Source of the DNA: Acidimicrobiia bacterium
Lineage (GTDB): Bacteria > Actinomycetota > Acidimicrobiia > IMCC26256 > PALSA-610
DNA: 64,000 bases
Assembly (NCBI GenBank): GCA_027494135.1
Contig: JAOSJK010000001.1
Location: 723,378 to 787,377 of the forward strand
Reading direction: 5' to 3'
Under the pieces are notes generated by a model. That model was not told where the DNA came from and did not search any database. It saw only the letters and a program-made list of their open reading frames with translations. Both the position numbers and the translations under genes were made by a program. Below, one piece after another: positions 21,531-32,067 of this stretch; position 1 is the first letter of the stretch; each line of letters begins with the position of its first letter.

Positions 21531-22556
21531 TCAGGCCGCTACTCCACCTCCGATCACGCGGTCTCCGTCGTACAGTGCGACCACCTGGCCGGGAGCGACT
21601 CGCGGCTGCGGGGAGTCGAACCTCACGAGGTCACGCTCCAGTCGCGCTGGGACGGCTGCGCCGTGTGCCCGCATCTGCGCGAGCACGCGAGCCCCATCCA
21701 CCGGACGCCCCGCGACGAAGTCGAGGTCGCTGATGCGGACCTCGTCGCGCAGCAGGGATCCACACTCTCCCACGGTCACCGTCGCGGTCTCTGCGTCGAC
21801 CTCGACGACGTAGCGACGTTCTCCGACTGCGACGCCGAGACCACGACGTTGTCCGACGGTGAACTCGTGTATCCCTCCGTGCTTCCCGAGGACCGTGCCG
21901 GTGGTGTCGACGATCGGGCCCGGAATCGATCCGACCCGTGCGGCGATGAACGCGCTGCGGCCCGCCCTGCTCACGAAGCACGTGTCCTGGCTGTCGCTCT
22001 TGTCGGCGGTACGGAGGCCGAGGCGCTTCGCGCGACTCCGTACCTGCTGCTTCGTCAGTGCGCCGACCGGCAGCAGTGTCCGTGAGAGCTCCGAGCGGCC
22101 GAGCATGTAGAGCACGTAGGACTGGTCCTTCTCTGGATCACGACCCCGGAGCAGAGCGTGCCCGTCGGGGGTCTCGACGATCCGGGCGTGGTGCCCGGTC
22201 GCGATGCGATCGAACCCGGTCTCGACCGCGCGCTCCAGGAGGCGGCCCCACTTCATCGTGCGATTGCACTCGACGCACGGGTTCGGCGTCCGCCCCTCCG
22301 AGTACGCGTCGACGTACGGCGCGACGACCCGGCGCTCGAACTCGTCGGCGAAGTTGAAGACGTAGTGAGGGATATCGAGCTGCGCAGCGACACGGCGCGC
22401 GTCCTCGACATCGACGACGCTGCAGCACCTCGACTCCCCCTCGCCGCCCCACAGCTTCAGAGTGACCCCTGTGACGTCGTGGCCAGCCTCGACCAGCAGG
22501 GCCGCAGCGACCGAGGAGTCGACTCCGCCACTCATCGCGACGAGAACCCGCGCCAT
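21531..22556 (-). CDS. mnmA: tRNA-specific 2-thiouridylase MnmA
   Basis: An intact 341-residue enzyme that thiolates U34 in tRNA(Lys/Glu/Gln). The PP-loop SGGVDSS is at the N-terminus, NPCVECNR holds the first catalytic Cys, and SQDTCFVSR the second. FTVGQRRGLG and the C-terminal beta-barrel ending DGDRVIGGGVAA complete the protein. Start ATG 22556 (MARVLVAMSGG); longer upstream frames overlap the cysteine desulfurase gene. It follows that gene by four bases; the desulfurase supplies the sulfur (family knowledge), so the pair is a functional unit. Confidence 0.95.
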   Translation of the reverse strand: MARVLVAMSGGVDSSVAAALLVEAGHDVTGVTLKLWGGEGESRCCSVVDVEDARRVAAQLDIPHYVFNFADEFERRVVAPYVDAYSEGRTPNPCVECNRTMKWGRLLERAVETGFDRIATGHHARIVETPDGHALLRGRDPEKDQSYVLYMLGRSELSRTLLPVGALTKQQVRSRAKRLGLRTADKSDSQDTCFVSRAGRSAFIAARVGSIPGPIVDTTGTVLGKHGGIHEFTVGQRRGLGVAVGERRYVVEVDAETATVTVGECGSLLRDEVRISDLDFVAGRPVDGARVLAQMRAHGAAVPARLERDLVRFDSPQPRVAPGQVVALYDGDRVIGGGVAA

Positions 22557-22560
22557 CGCG

Positions 22561-23733
22561 CTAGGCACCGATCGTACGGGCGCCGCGGAGCGAGCCGACG
22601 GCTCGCGGGATGACCTCGAGAGCGCGCTCCACATCGCTTGCGTTGGACGCGTAGCCGAGACTCAGGCGGATCGATGCAAGGGCGCGATCGCGGGGCATCC
22701 CCATCGCCACCAGCACGTGCGACGGATCGACTGCACCCGATGAGCAGGCCGAACCCGATGCCGCGCAGACCCCCTCGCGGTCGAGGAGCAGCAGCAGCGC
22801 CTCGGCCTCGACTCCCGGGAACGCCAGGTGCGTGATCCCCTGCACCCGATGGTGAACGTCTCCGTTGACGATGGCGTCGGGGATGGACGACGTGAGCCCC
22901 TGCTCCAGACGGTCGCGCAGTGAGGCGATCCGCTCGGTCTCCTCGGCCCGCCGCTCGTGGGTCACGCGCAGAGCGGCCGCCAGCGCGACGATCCCCGCGA
23001 CGTTCTGGGTCCCGGCGCGCAGGCCCGACTCGTGTCCGCCTCCTTCCACGAGTGGCACCAGCGCGCACTCGTCGCGGTGTACCAGCGCGCCGACTCCCTT
23101 CGGTCCTCCGAACTTGTGCCCGGAGATTGCGACGAGATCCGCTGCCGCTGTCGCCTCTGCGACGTCGATCCACTGGGGTGCCTGTACGGCATCGGTGTGA
23201 AGAAGGGCGCGCGGCGCGTGCTCTCGCACCAGTCGCGCGACGGCATCGAGAGGCTGTATGACACCGGTCTCGTTGTTCACGGTCATCACCGACACGACCG
23301 CCGTGCGCTCATCGATGACCGCGGCGAGTGCGTCGAGATCGACCGCTCCGTCGATGTCCGCGGCCACCACCGCGACTCGGTACCCCTGTCTCTCGAGTCG
23401 CTCGGCGGCACCGAGAACTGCCTTGTGCTCGATTCCCGAGACGACAACGCCGTCGCCTCCGCCGGAATCGCGCGCGGCCCACGCCGCGCCCTTGACAGCC
23501 AGGTTGTCGCCCTCACTGCCGCCCGCGGTGAATACGACTTCCCCCGGACGGGCGCCCATGAGCGAGGCCACGTCCTCCCGCGCCTCTTCCAGCGCGGTCT
23601 TCGCCGCTCTCGCCGCCGAGTGCGATCCCGACGGGTTCGCGAACACGTCCGAGAGGAAAGGCCGCATCGCCTCCACGGCCTCGGCCCGCATCGGCGTGGA
23701 AGCGGCGTGATCGAGGTATGCCACGGGTCCCAT
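22561..23733 (-). CDS. Cysteine desulfurase (IscS/NifS family)
   Basis: A 390-residue PLP enzyme. YLDHAASTP opens the protein, VNNETGVIQP is conserved, the PLP lysine lies in SGHKFGGPKG, and the persulfide cysteine in ASGSACSSG. Start ATG 23733 is chosen (MGPVAYLDHAAST); an in-frame ATG nine codons upstream is possible. It lies directly upstream of mnmA and is presumably the sulfur donor for 2-thiouridine and perhaps Fe-S assembly. Intact and of normal length. Confidence 0.93.
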   Translation of the reverse strand: MGPVAYLDHAASTPMRAEAVEAMRPFLSDVFANPSGSHSAARAAKTALEEAREDVASLMGARPGEVVFTAGGSEGDNLAVKGAAWAARDSGGGDGVVVSGIEHKAVLGAAERLERQGYRVAVVAADIDGAVDLDALAAVIDERTAVVSVMTVNNETGVIQPLDAVARLVREHAPRALLHTDAVQAPQWIDVAEATAAADLVAISGHKFGGPKGVGALVHRDECALVPLVEGGGHESGLRAGTQNVAGIVALAAALRVTHERRAEETERIASLRDRLEQGLTSSIPDAIVNGDVHHRVQGITHLAFPGVEAEALLLLLDREGVCAASGSACSSGAVDPSHVLVAMGMPRDRALASIRLSLGYASNASDVERALEVIPRAVGSLRGARTIGA

Positions 23734-23782
23734 CGTAACGACGACGATGGGACCCGGCACTGCGGCGCTCGCCGCCGGTGTG

Positions 23783-25378
23783 CTACTCGGTGATCACCTG
23801 GAATGTCTGGATGATCTGGTCGAGAGCGTCGATGTCGGCATCGCTGACGATCTGCACGAAGAGCAGCGCCATGAACTCACCGCCGGCCGGGCCGGCAGCG
23901 ATGGTGACCACCTGGGTCCCGGTTCCGCCACAGCCCTCCCAGAACTCCATCTCGCCGACGTAGGCGCCGTCGTCGTAGTCCTGACGCCCCGCACTGGTGC
24001 ACTCCCCGGCGGGGCCGATCGCGTCGAGCATGTCGGTCGTCGTGAAGTCACCACCGACGGTCGCCGCGAACTCCATTCCGGGCACGTCGTAGCTGGCCGC
24101 GTACGCGGCGAGGTCCGTCGACGCGATGATCTGCGGGAGCTCGGTTCCGTCGTCGAGCACGAGCGGGGTGCCCTGCACGTCGGACCACTCGGCGGGCACC
24201 TCGACTCTGAGCGCGCCGGAGTCGTCGGAGACCGGCATGTACCGCCCGTAGCTCGAGCCCGTCGGCAGCGTCCCGTCGGCGGTGTCCTCGACCTCACTGG
24301 CGATCGTCTGGAACGGCTCGATCTCCTTGCCGTTGAACTCGCCGCGGTAGCGGGTGCCGTCCTCGAAGCGCAGGATCTGCACCGAGAGCACGTCGTCGGC
24401 GTTGTGACTCTGCAGCACGTCGCAGTAGTCCTTCATGGTGCCGTCTGTGGCCATGGGCAGGCCCTCGACGCGCTCGATGATGTCGCCACCTTGGATCCCG
24501 GCCTCGCTCGCAGGGCCACCCGACTTCACGGATGCGACCCAGATGCCGGCGAGGCCGCTCTCCTGGTCGTAGATGGCCTGCCCGTTGACACCGAGCGAGA
24601 GAACGTCCTCACCACCGGACATGGTCTCGACGACGTCTCTCGCGATCGCGGCAGAGATGCCGAACTTCTGGGTGGTGCCGGTACCGGCGTCGTAGCTCAT
24701 GAAGTGGACGCCGACGACCTTGCCGTCGGACGTGACGATCGGACCGCCGGAGTTGCCCGGCTGAGCCTCCGCGTCGTGTTGGATGACCGAGTCGACCGAC
24801 GACCACTGCGTCTCGCCGTCGGCCTTCGCCTTCGCGACGATCCCGCGCACGAGCGTGAACTCGGGGTCGCCGAGCGGGAAGCCCGCGACGCTGATCTCGA
24901 GGCCCGCGTCGATCTCTCCGTCGTACCAACCCAGGTACGGGTAGTCGTCTCCCTCGAGATCGATGACAGCGAGGTCATCACACTCCGAGACGCCCAAGAC
25001 CTTCGCGTTCACCGGGTCGTCCTCGCCCGAGACGTACACCTCCAGCGACGCAGCGCCGGTCACGACGTGGTTGTTCGTGACCGCGATCCCCGAAGGGTCG
25101 ATGATGAACCCCGACCCCGAACCGGCCTGGGAGACCTCCTCGTACGCCGCCGCCTCCGACGGCTGCGCGAAGGTCCCCTTGGCGACGATCTGGATGACCG
25201 CGCCCTCCACGCCGTCGAGCGAGCTGACAGCCCCCGACGACGTGCCGCTCCCCTTGGTCGTCTCCGTGGTGTCGTCGCCACCGAGGACCTTCTTGCCGTC
25301 ATCGCCCCCGCCGCACGCGGCCGTGAGCAGGGCGAGCACGCACAGCGGCGCGGCGAGCCTTCGGAACGGGAGAGCCAT
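23783..25378 (-). CDS. HtrA/DegP-like trypsin-fold serine protease lipoprotein with PDZ
   Basis: A 531-residue intact protein. The signal peptide ends in the lipobox LLTAACGGG, so it is probably a membrane lipoprotein. A Gly/Asp/Thr linker leads to the protease: His in VTNNHVVTG, Asp in CDDLAVIDLEG, Ser in AQPGNSGGPIV. A PDZ domain follows (VASVKSGGPASEAGIQGGD). The last ~180 residues form an extra domain not typical of HtrA, with paired Cys in AGECTSAG and EGCGG. Start ATG 25378 is fixed by AGGAGG four bases before it. Likely extracytoplasmic quality control. No partner gene is adjacent. Confidence 0.88.
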   Translation of the reverse strand: MALPFRRLAAPLCVLALLTAACGGGDDGKKVLGGDDTTETTKGSGTSSGAVSSLDGVEGAVIQIVAKGTFAQPSEAAAYEEVSQAGSGSGFIIDPSGIAVTNNHVVTGAASLEVYVSGEDDPVNAKVLGVSECDDLAVIDLEGDDYPYLGWYDGEIDAGLEISVAGFPLGDPEFTLVRGIVAKAKADGETQWSSVDSVIQHDAEAQPGNSGGPIVTSDGKVVGVHFMSYDAGTGTTQKFGISAAIARDVVETMSGGEDVLSLGVNGQAIYDQESGLAGIWVASVKSGGPASEAGIQGGDIIERVEGLPMATDGTMKDYCDVLQSHNADDVLSVQILRFEDGTRYRGEFNGKEIEPFQTIASEVEDTADGTLPTGSSYGRYMPVSDDSGALRVEVPAEWSDVQGTPLVLDDGTELPQIIASTDLAAYAASYDVPGMEFAATVGGDFTTTDMLDAIGPAGECTSAGRQDYDDGAYVGEMEFWEGCGGTGTQVVTIAAGPAGGEFMALLFVQIVSDADIDALDQIIQTFQVITE

Positions 25379-25382
25379 GATT

Positions 25383-25388
25383 CCTCCT
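25383..25388 (-). promoter_or_regulatory. Ribosome binding site of the HtrA-like gene
   Basis: AGGAGG on the minus strand, four bases before ATG 25378; it selects this start over a frame-open extension 38 codons longer. Confidence 0.75.
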
Positions 25389-25621
25389 GGGGGCGAAAAG
25401 CGACTCCGTGCAGTCTCGCACGGTCGGTATCTCATCGGGTGAACCGGCGGCACTCTCCAGGCGTCCGCGAAAGCTTCCTCGTAGTCGACCACCGTTCAAC
25501 ACCCATCCGCCACGGAGAGCGCTCGACAGGCAGCCGGTTCGCGCCGGACGTGACAAACGGCCGGGCGGTTCCCGACCACCGGCCGGCTGCCACTGTCACA
25601 CCCTCGGCGCATACTCGGCTC

Positions 25622-25852
25622 GTGAGTAGGAAGCGTGCAACCAAGCCTGCAACCAAGCCTGAAACCAGACGCCCCGGCGAGAGCCCCGCCGGTGGCGGTC
25701 TGCGGCAGCTGCGGCTGATCAGGGGGCCGCGACCCGACTGGTCGCTCGACACGCGCACCCGGAGGATCGGCAGTCTCGGGGTCGCCGAGGCCAAGGCGAT
25801 CCTGCGCAGCAGGAAGCCGCCTGAGCCGAACAAGCAGACCCGGGCGAGCTGA
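25622..25852 (+). CDS. Small basic protein, function unknown
   Basis: A 76-residue frame from GTG 25622. The N-terminus is rich in Lys/Thr/Pro with a repeated ATKP, followed by a more ordered part, PDWSLDTRTRRIGSLGVAEA, with WSLD.RTR..G..GVA.A spacing that looks like a short helical domain. It faces meaB convergently with 14 bases between them. No clear ribosome site, so it may be leaderless or spurious; the amino-acid pattern of the second half makes me favour a real gene. Family not recognised. Confidence 0.5.
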   Translation: MSRKRATKPATKPETRRPGESPAGGGLRQLRLIRGPRPDWSLDTRTRRIGSLGVAEAKAILRSRKPPEPNKQTRAS

Positions 25853-25866
25853 CCGGTCCCCACGGC

Positions 25867-26871
25867 TCAGACCCGGCGGAGGAACTCCTCGAGGATGCGT
25901 CGCGCGGCCGCCGCCGGCGAGACGTGACCGGCGACCACGTCCCGCTCCAGGGTCTCCACCAGGCGCGCGACCTCGGGATCACGGCGCAGCTCTACCAGCA
26001 GGGTCGCGGTCACCTCGTCCCACATCCACTGCCGCGCCTGGTCTGCGCGCAGGTCGGCGAGAGCGCCACCGACCTCCAGGGCGTTGCGGTGCTCCCTCAT
26101 CGCCTGCCATACCGCCGGGATGCCGTCGCCGGTCAGAGCCGAACACGCCAAGACCCGCGGCGTCCAGGCGAAGCTCCTCGGCCTGATCACGTGTAGGGCG
26201 CTCGAGTACTCCGCGACCGTCCGGTCCGCCGAGGGCGCCAGGTCGCCGTCGGCCTTGTTGACGACCACCAGGTCGGCCATCTCCACGATCCCGCGCTTCA
26301 GGCCCTGAAGCTCGTCGCCTGCCCCCGGAGCGAGCAGCAGCAGGAAGAGATCGACCATCCCCGCGACCGCGACTTCCGACTGGCCGACACCGACCGTCTC
26401 GACGATGACCACATCGAAGCCCGCAGCCTCGCAGAGCAGCATCGCCTCGCGTGTGCGTCGCGCGACGCCGCCGAGCGTCCCGCCCGAAGGCGACGGCCGG
26501 ATGAACGCGTCGGGGCTGCGCGAGAGGGACTCCATGCGCGTCTTGTCGCCGAGGATCGAGCCTCCTGAACGCGCACTCGAGGGATCGACGGCGAGCACGG
26601 CGACCCGACGGCCCACTTCCACCAGGTACCCGCCGAGGGCCTCGATGAAGGTCGACTTGCCGGCGCCCGGTGCGCCGCTCACCCCGACGCGCACCGCTCC
26701 GCCGGCGTCGGGCAGCAGGGCGTCGAGGAGATCGACGGCGGTGGCCCGGTGATCGTCGCGCGTCGACTCGGCGAGGGTTATCGCGCGTGCCAGGGCTCGG
26801 CGGTCGCCACCGCGGATCTCCGCTGCGAGGTCTGCGACCTGCGCGTCGCCTGCAGACCGCTCCCGCGTCAC
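25867..26871 (-). CDS. meaB: Methylmalonyl-CoA mutase-associated GTPase MeaB
   Basis: A 334-residue G3E-type GTPase: Walker [10 protein letters not shown], switch region [27 protein letters not shown], and NKAD in VVNKADGD. It chaperones B12-dependent methylmalonyl-CoA mutase by gating cofactor loading and protecting radical turnover (family knowledge). GTG 26871 overlaps the mutase stop as GTGA, so the two are coupled. Upstream in-frame sequence belongs to the mutase. Intact and normal length. Confidence 0.93.
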   Translation of the reverse strand: MTRERSAGDAQVADLAAEIRGGDRRALARAITLAESTRDDHRATAVDLLDALLPDAGGAVRVGVSGAPGAGKSTFIEALGGYLVEVGRRVAVLAVDPSSARSGGSILGDKTRMESLSRSPDAFIRPSPSGGTLGGVARRTREAMLLCEAAGFDVVIVETVGVGQSEVAVAGMVDLFLLLLAPGAGDELQGLKRGIVEMADLVVVNKADGDLAPSADRTVAEYSSALHVIRPRSFAWTPRVLACSALTGDGIPAVWQAMREHRNALEVGGALADLRADQARQWMWDEVTATLLVELRRDPEVARLVETLERDVVAGHVSPAAAARRILEEFLRRV

Positions 26872-29014
26872 GGCGAGGCGCGGCGTTCCTTCAACAGCCG
26901 CATCACCTCGGTCGCGGCTCGCGGGATGTTCGTGCCCGGACCGAAGACGGCGGCTACGCCCGCTGCATGGAGCGCCGCGTGGTCGCCGGCGGGAATGACA
27001 CCGCCGCATACGACGACGACGTCGCGCGCTCCCTGCCGATCCAGCTCCTCGATGAGCTCCGGAACCAGAGTGCGGTGCCCTCCTGCCTGACTGGAGACGC
27101 CTACTACGTGGACGTCGTTCTCGACGGCGTCGCGCGCGACCTCGTCGGGAGTCTGGAAGAGAGGGCCGATGTCTACGTCGAACCCGAGGTCGGCGAAGGC
27201 GGTCGCGATGACCTTCGCTCCCCTGTCGTGTCCGTCCTGCCCGAGCTTCGCCACCAGGAGCCGCGGGCGCCTGCCCTGCGTCTCGGCGAACTCCTCTACC
27301 TCGGCGTGGACGCGCGCCCAGTCCTCGTCACCCTCGTACGACGCTCCATACACGCCCGAGATGCTACGGACAACCGCCCGATGACGCGAGAACACACCCT
27401 CGAGTGCGTCGGAGATCTCGCCGACCGTCGCGCGCGCCCGGCTGGCCTCGACCGCCAGCGCCAGCAGATTCTCGGTGCCGGCTGCCCCCTCCGCTATGGC
27501 CGCCAGCGCGGCGCTGCAGCGCGACTCGTCTCGCTCGGCGCGCACGCGTCGCAGCCGAGCGACCTGGCTCTCGCGCACAGCGGTGTTGTCGATGTCGCGG
27601 ACCTCGATCTGCGGCTCGTCGCCGAGTACGAACCTGTTGACGCCGACGATCGTCGCCTCGCCACGGTCGATCGCCGCCTGCCGACGCGCCGCGCTCTCCT
27701 CTATTCGGAGCTTCGGCATGCCCGACTCGACCGCCCTGGTCATTCCCCGAGCGCCTCGACCTCCTCGATGAGCGCCCACGCCTCTTCGGCGAGTCTCGCC
27801 GTCAGAGCCTCCACGTAGTAGGAGCCGCCCAGAGGGTCGACGACGCGCGGGATCCCCGTCTCCTCGGCGAGGATCACCTGCGTGTTGCGCGCGATGCGCG
27901 CCGAGAAGTCGGTCGGAAGCGCGATCGCCTCGTCGAACGAGTTGGTGTGGAGGCTCTGCGTGCCGCCCAGCACGGCCGCGAGGGCCTCGTACGCCGTCCT
28001 CACGACGTTGTTGTAGGGGTCTTGCTCCGTGAGAGAGACACCCGAGGTCTGGCAGTGCGTCCTCAGCATCGACGACGACGCCTTCTCGGGGCCGAACGGC
28101 TCGATTATCCGCGACCAGAGCAACCGGGCAGCGCGCAGCTTCGCGATCTCCATGAAGAAGTCCATGCCGATCGCGAAGAAGAAGGAGAGCCTTCCGGCGA
28201 ACGCGTCGACGTCGAGGCCGCGCGCGCAGGCAGTTCGCACGTACTCGAGCCCGTCGGCGAGCGTGAAGCCGAGCTCTTGAACCGCGGTCGCACCCGCCTC
28301 CTGCATGTGGTAGCCGGAGATGGAGATCGAGTTGAACTTGGGCATGTGCTTCGCGGTGTGCTCGATGATGTCGGCGACGATCCGCATGCTCGGTTCGGGC
28401 GGGTAGATGTAGGTGTTGCGGACCATGAACTCCTTGAGGATGTCGTTCTGGATCGTCCCCGACAGCTCTTCGGCCGCTACTCCCTGCTCCTCGGCAGCGA
28501 CGATGAACCCTGCGAGCACCGGTAGCACCGCGCCGTTCATGGTCATCGACACGGTCATCTTGTCGAGGGGGATCCCATCGAAGAGGATCTTCATGTCTTC
28601 CACCGAGTCGATCGCGACCCCGGCCTTTCCGACGTCGCCCACGACGCGTGGGTGGTCGCTGTCGTATCCGCGGTGCGTCGCCAGGTCGAACGCAACCGAG
28701 AGCCCCATCTGGCCGGCGGCCAGGTTCCGCCTGTAGAACGCGTTCGACTCCTCGGCTGTCGAGAACCCCGCGTACTGCCGGATGGTCCACGGGCGGTTTG
28801 CGTACATCGTGGCCCTGACGCCCCTGGTGAACGGAGCGAACCCCGGCAGCGACCCCGAGGACCCGATCCCCTCCAGGTCGCCGGCCGTGTAGAGGGCCTT
28901 CACGGCGATGCCCTCGGGGGTCTCGGTGGTCAGGGAGTCCGGGTCGGCACCACGCAGCTCGGCGGAGGCGAGAGCCCTCCACTCGTCGAGGGACGGTTCC
29001 GGGCGCTCGACCAT
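26868..29014 (-). CDS. Methylmalonyl-CoA mutase, single-chain large type (one frameshift)
   Basis: About 716 residues. The N-terminal TIM barrel binds the CoA ester: [20 protein letters not shown] carries the Tyr typical of methylmalonyl- rather than isobutyryl-CoA mutases, and [12 protein letters not shown] is the YHM region. The C-terminal cobalamin domain has [13 protein letters not shown] (DxHxxG) and VCGGVIP. A G run near 27745 is one short: EALGE-stop should read [21 protein letters not shown]. Converts (R)-methylmalonyl-CoA to succinyl-CoA in propionate metabolism. Start ATG 29014 has TATCGT six bases upstream. meaB follows in overlap. Confidence 0.93.
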
Positions 29015-29020
29015 GGGCTC

Positions 29021-29026
29021 ACGATA
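29021..29026 (-). promoter_or_regulatory. Candidate -10 element of the mutase-meaB operon
   Basis: TATCGT on the minus strand, six bases from ATG 29014; consistent with a leaderless message. Confidence 0.4.
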
Positions 29027-29152
29027 GAGGATCGCCCCCCCGTCCCCGCCGAACGGCCGGATCGGGCTCTTTCGCTCATTCGCGGCCGCTGACCGGCCGA
29101 AGAGTACCGAGGCGCTCGAAGAGCAGGGCGCGTGGCCTACCCGGGGACGCAG

Positions 29153-29158
29153 AGGAGG
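29153..29158 (+). promoter_or_regulatory. Ribosome binding site of the CHASE-GGDEF-EAL gene
   Basis: AGGAGG three bases before GTG 29162; it favours that GTG over an ATG at 29132 that lacks a site. Confidence 0.55.
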
Positions 29159-29161
29159 AGC

Positions 29162-31935
29162 GTGGGACGACAGCCTCACGGCGCGGAGCCGCGAGCAAGG
29201 CGCCGGAAGTGGTTGGGGAACCGGCTCGCGCCCTGGCTGGTCCTGCTCCTCGGCGGGGCCGCGACCGCATCGACCGCCTGGGCGACGGCGGCGCGGGAGC
29301 GGGACGACCGCGAAGAGCGCTTCGCCAGCGAGACCGACGACGTGCTCGAGAGCCTCGCGACGACCGCACGCGGCTACGAGGTGGTCATCAACGGGATCCA
29401 GGGGCTGATGCTCGGTGACCCCGGCGCCGGCCGTGACGAGTTCAGGGCCCTCACCGACTCACTGCTCGCCGACGACCGCTTCCCGGGGATCTTCGGCGCC
29501 GCCTGGACCCAGTCGGTCGCCGCCGAGGATGTCGCCGCCATGCACGCGACGTGCGTGCCCGAGCTCGCCGGCCTCGCGCCGGACCCGGCGAAGGGGGCGG
29601 CGTTCGTAGTAGCGCAGGCCGAGCCGGAGACGATCAGCATCGCCCGTTGCATCGACGCGGCGATCTTCCCCGAGATCAAGACGGTGCTCGAGAGCGCGAG
29701 GGACACCGGCACCCTGCAGATCAGCAACCGGTTCGACATCCCCACCGACCTCGAGAACGAGGCCGGCGAGCTGCAGACCGGCTTCATGCTCGTCAAGCCC
29801 GTCTACGGACCCGGAGGCGTGCCGGAGACGATCGAGGAGCGCCGCTCCTCGATTCAGGGCTGGGCGGGCACGATGGTCAACGGCGACGTCTTCATCCCGC
29901 GCGGCAGCGGCGACGCCGGCTATCGCTACCGGATCGAGCTCTACGACGGCGAGTCGACGAAGGCCGACTCGCTCATCGCCGTATCCGACAGAGAGGCACC
30001 ACCCGACGGCCGCAAGCGTGTCGCCGAGCTGCGGCTCTACGGTCACCCGTGGACCGTCCGGATGACGGCCGTCGATCACGCCGCAGCCATCAGCGGCGTT
30101 CCGATGACGATCCTGCTGAGCGGGACCGCCGTCACCGCGCTCCTCATGGCCCTGATGCTCGTGATGGCCCGCTCCGAGCGCAAGGCGATCAGGATGGTCT
30201 ACGAGGCGACCGGTGAGCCTCGCGGCGGGAGCGGCACTTCCGCGCGCTGCTGGCGAACGCCACCGAGCTGATCACGGTCGCAGGCCCCGACGGGCTCCTC
30301 AGCTACGTGAGCCCGGCGTCGGAGCGACTCCTCGGTCTCACCGAGGACGAGCTCCTCGGCTTCGACCTCATGGAGCACGTACACCCCGACGACGCCGAAC
30401 GCATCGTCAACGAGATCTCGAGTCACGTGATCACGCACGGCGCCGTCGGGCCACTGGAGTTCAGGGTGCGCCACCGCGACAGCTCGTGGCGGTACCTCGA
30501 GGCGATCGGGCTGAACCTCCTCGACGACCCTGCGGTCGGAGGCATCATCTTCAACTGCCGGGACATCACCGAGCGCAAGGCGTTCGAGCACGACCTCGCG
30601 TTCCAGGCGACCCACGACTCCCTCACAGGCCTGCCGAACCGCGCCCTGCTCCTCGACCGTCTCGGCCAGGCCATCGCGAGATCGACGCGCGGAGACGGTC
30701 GGCCACTCGTGCTCTTCATCGATCTCGACCGGTTCAAGTTCGTGAACGACAGCCTCGGCCACGGTGCCGGCGACCGCCTCCTGTCGAAGGTCGCGGACCG
30801 CATACGAGGGGCGGTGCGCCCCGGAGACACGGTCGCCCGATTCGGCGGCGACGAGTTCGTCGTCCTCGCCGAAGGGATCGAGGAAGTCGCCGAGTGCGAC
30901 GCCATCGCCGACCGCCTCTCCGATTCCCTGGCGACCCCCTTCATCCTCTCCGGGCAGGAGGTCTTCGTCAGCGCGAGCATCGGCATGCGCCTGGCGCGCT
31001 CCGACCACGAGAATCCCGAGACCCTCCTGCGCGACGCCGACTCCGCCATGTACAGGGCGAAGGAGCGGGGGCGGTCACGCACGGAGTGGTTCGACGAGCA
31101 GACCCACTGGCGCACGGTGGACCGCCTCGCGACCGAGAACGCCCTGCACCGCGCCCTCGACAGGGACGAGCTGCGCCTCCACTACCAACCGCAGCACGAC
31201 CTGGTCACCGGCAGGATGGTCGGCGTGGAGGGGCTCCTGCGCTGGAGCCACCCCGAACGCGGCCTCGTCGGCCCCGCCGACTTCATCGAGCTGGCCGAGG
31301 AGACGGGCCTCATCGTCCCCATCGGCGAGTGGGTGCTGCACGAGGCGTGCCGCCAGGGTCGCCGGTGGCAACGGCAGTCGCCATCCGAGGAGCCTTTCGT
31401 GGTCTCGGTGAACCTCTCCGCACACCAGATCGCCCGCCCCGACCTGACCGATGTCGTGGCCCGCGCCCTCGACGCGACCGGCTTCCCGGCGGAGTCGCTC
31501 TGCCTCGAGATAACCGAGGGCGCGCTGATGCAGGACGTGGCAACGACGGTCCAGGCGCTCCGCTCGCTCAAGGCGCTGGGAGTGCGCCTCTCCATCGACG
31601 ACTTCGGCACCGGCCACGCCTCGCTCGGCCACTTGAAGCAGTTCCCGGTCGACAGCCTCAAGATCGACCGGACGTTCGTCGACGGCCTGGGCGTCGTCGC
31701 CGACGACCAGGTCATCGTCGCGGCCGTCATCGGCCTCGCCCACGCGCTCGGGATCACGGCGATCGCCGAAGGGGTCGAGACCCCCGCTCAGCTCGCAGAG
31801 CTCCGGGCCCTCCGGTGCGACGCCGCCCAGGGATACCTGTTCTCGCGCCCCGTCGAGGCCGCGGAGCTCGGCGACATCCATGCCGTCTCCATCGGCCGCG
31901 CCGACGGCCGCGCAGGGAACCGCAGGCTTCTGTAG
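29162..31935 (+). CDS. CHASE-PAS-GGDEF-EAL cyclic-di-GMP enzyme (one frameshift)
   Basis: About 925 residues. N-terminal helix ([15 protein letters not shown]), a CHASE-type extracellular sensor of ~280 residues ([23 protein letters not shown]), and a second helix ([20 protein letters not shown]). After a frameshift near 30215 comes a PAS domain ([23 protein letters not shown]), then GGDEF with an intact RFGGDEF and an RPGD I-site five residues before it. The EAL domain has VEGLLRW in place of EALLRW, but [33 protein letters not shown] and AEGVET are kept. Both synthase and phosphodiesterase look competent. Probably couples an external small-molecule signal to c-di-GMP. Confidence 0.88.
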
Positions 31936-31989
31936 CCACCGCCGCCCCCGGGCCGGCCAGCACCCGCTTGCCACCCACATTCTCCGCGT

Positions 31990-32025
31990 GCTAATACAGT
32001 TTGATACATCTTTACGCTGTTTAGC
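31990..32025. repeat. AT-rich island with a bulged inverted repeat
   Basis: GCTAATACAG and CTGTTTAGC pair with one bulged base around a 17-base AT-rich loop. It stands out in very GC-rich surroundings, about 45 bases before the next gene. Either an operator/promoter for that gene or a weak hairpin after the GGDEF-EAL gene. Confidence 0.45.
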
Positions 32026-32067
32026 GCATGCTCTCGACCGAGCGCCCGTATCCCCCGGAGGAGGAAC

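Noticed and set aside
22561-22634. Longer MnmA start at 22634
   Set aside because: It would lie inside the cysteine desulfurase gene; MARVLVAMSGG at 22556 is the family start.
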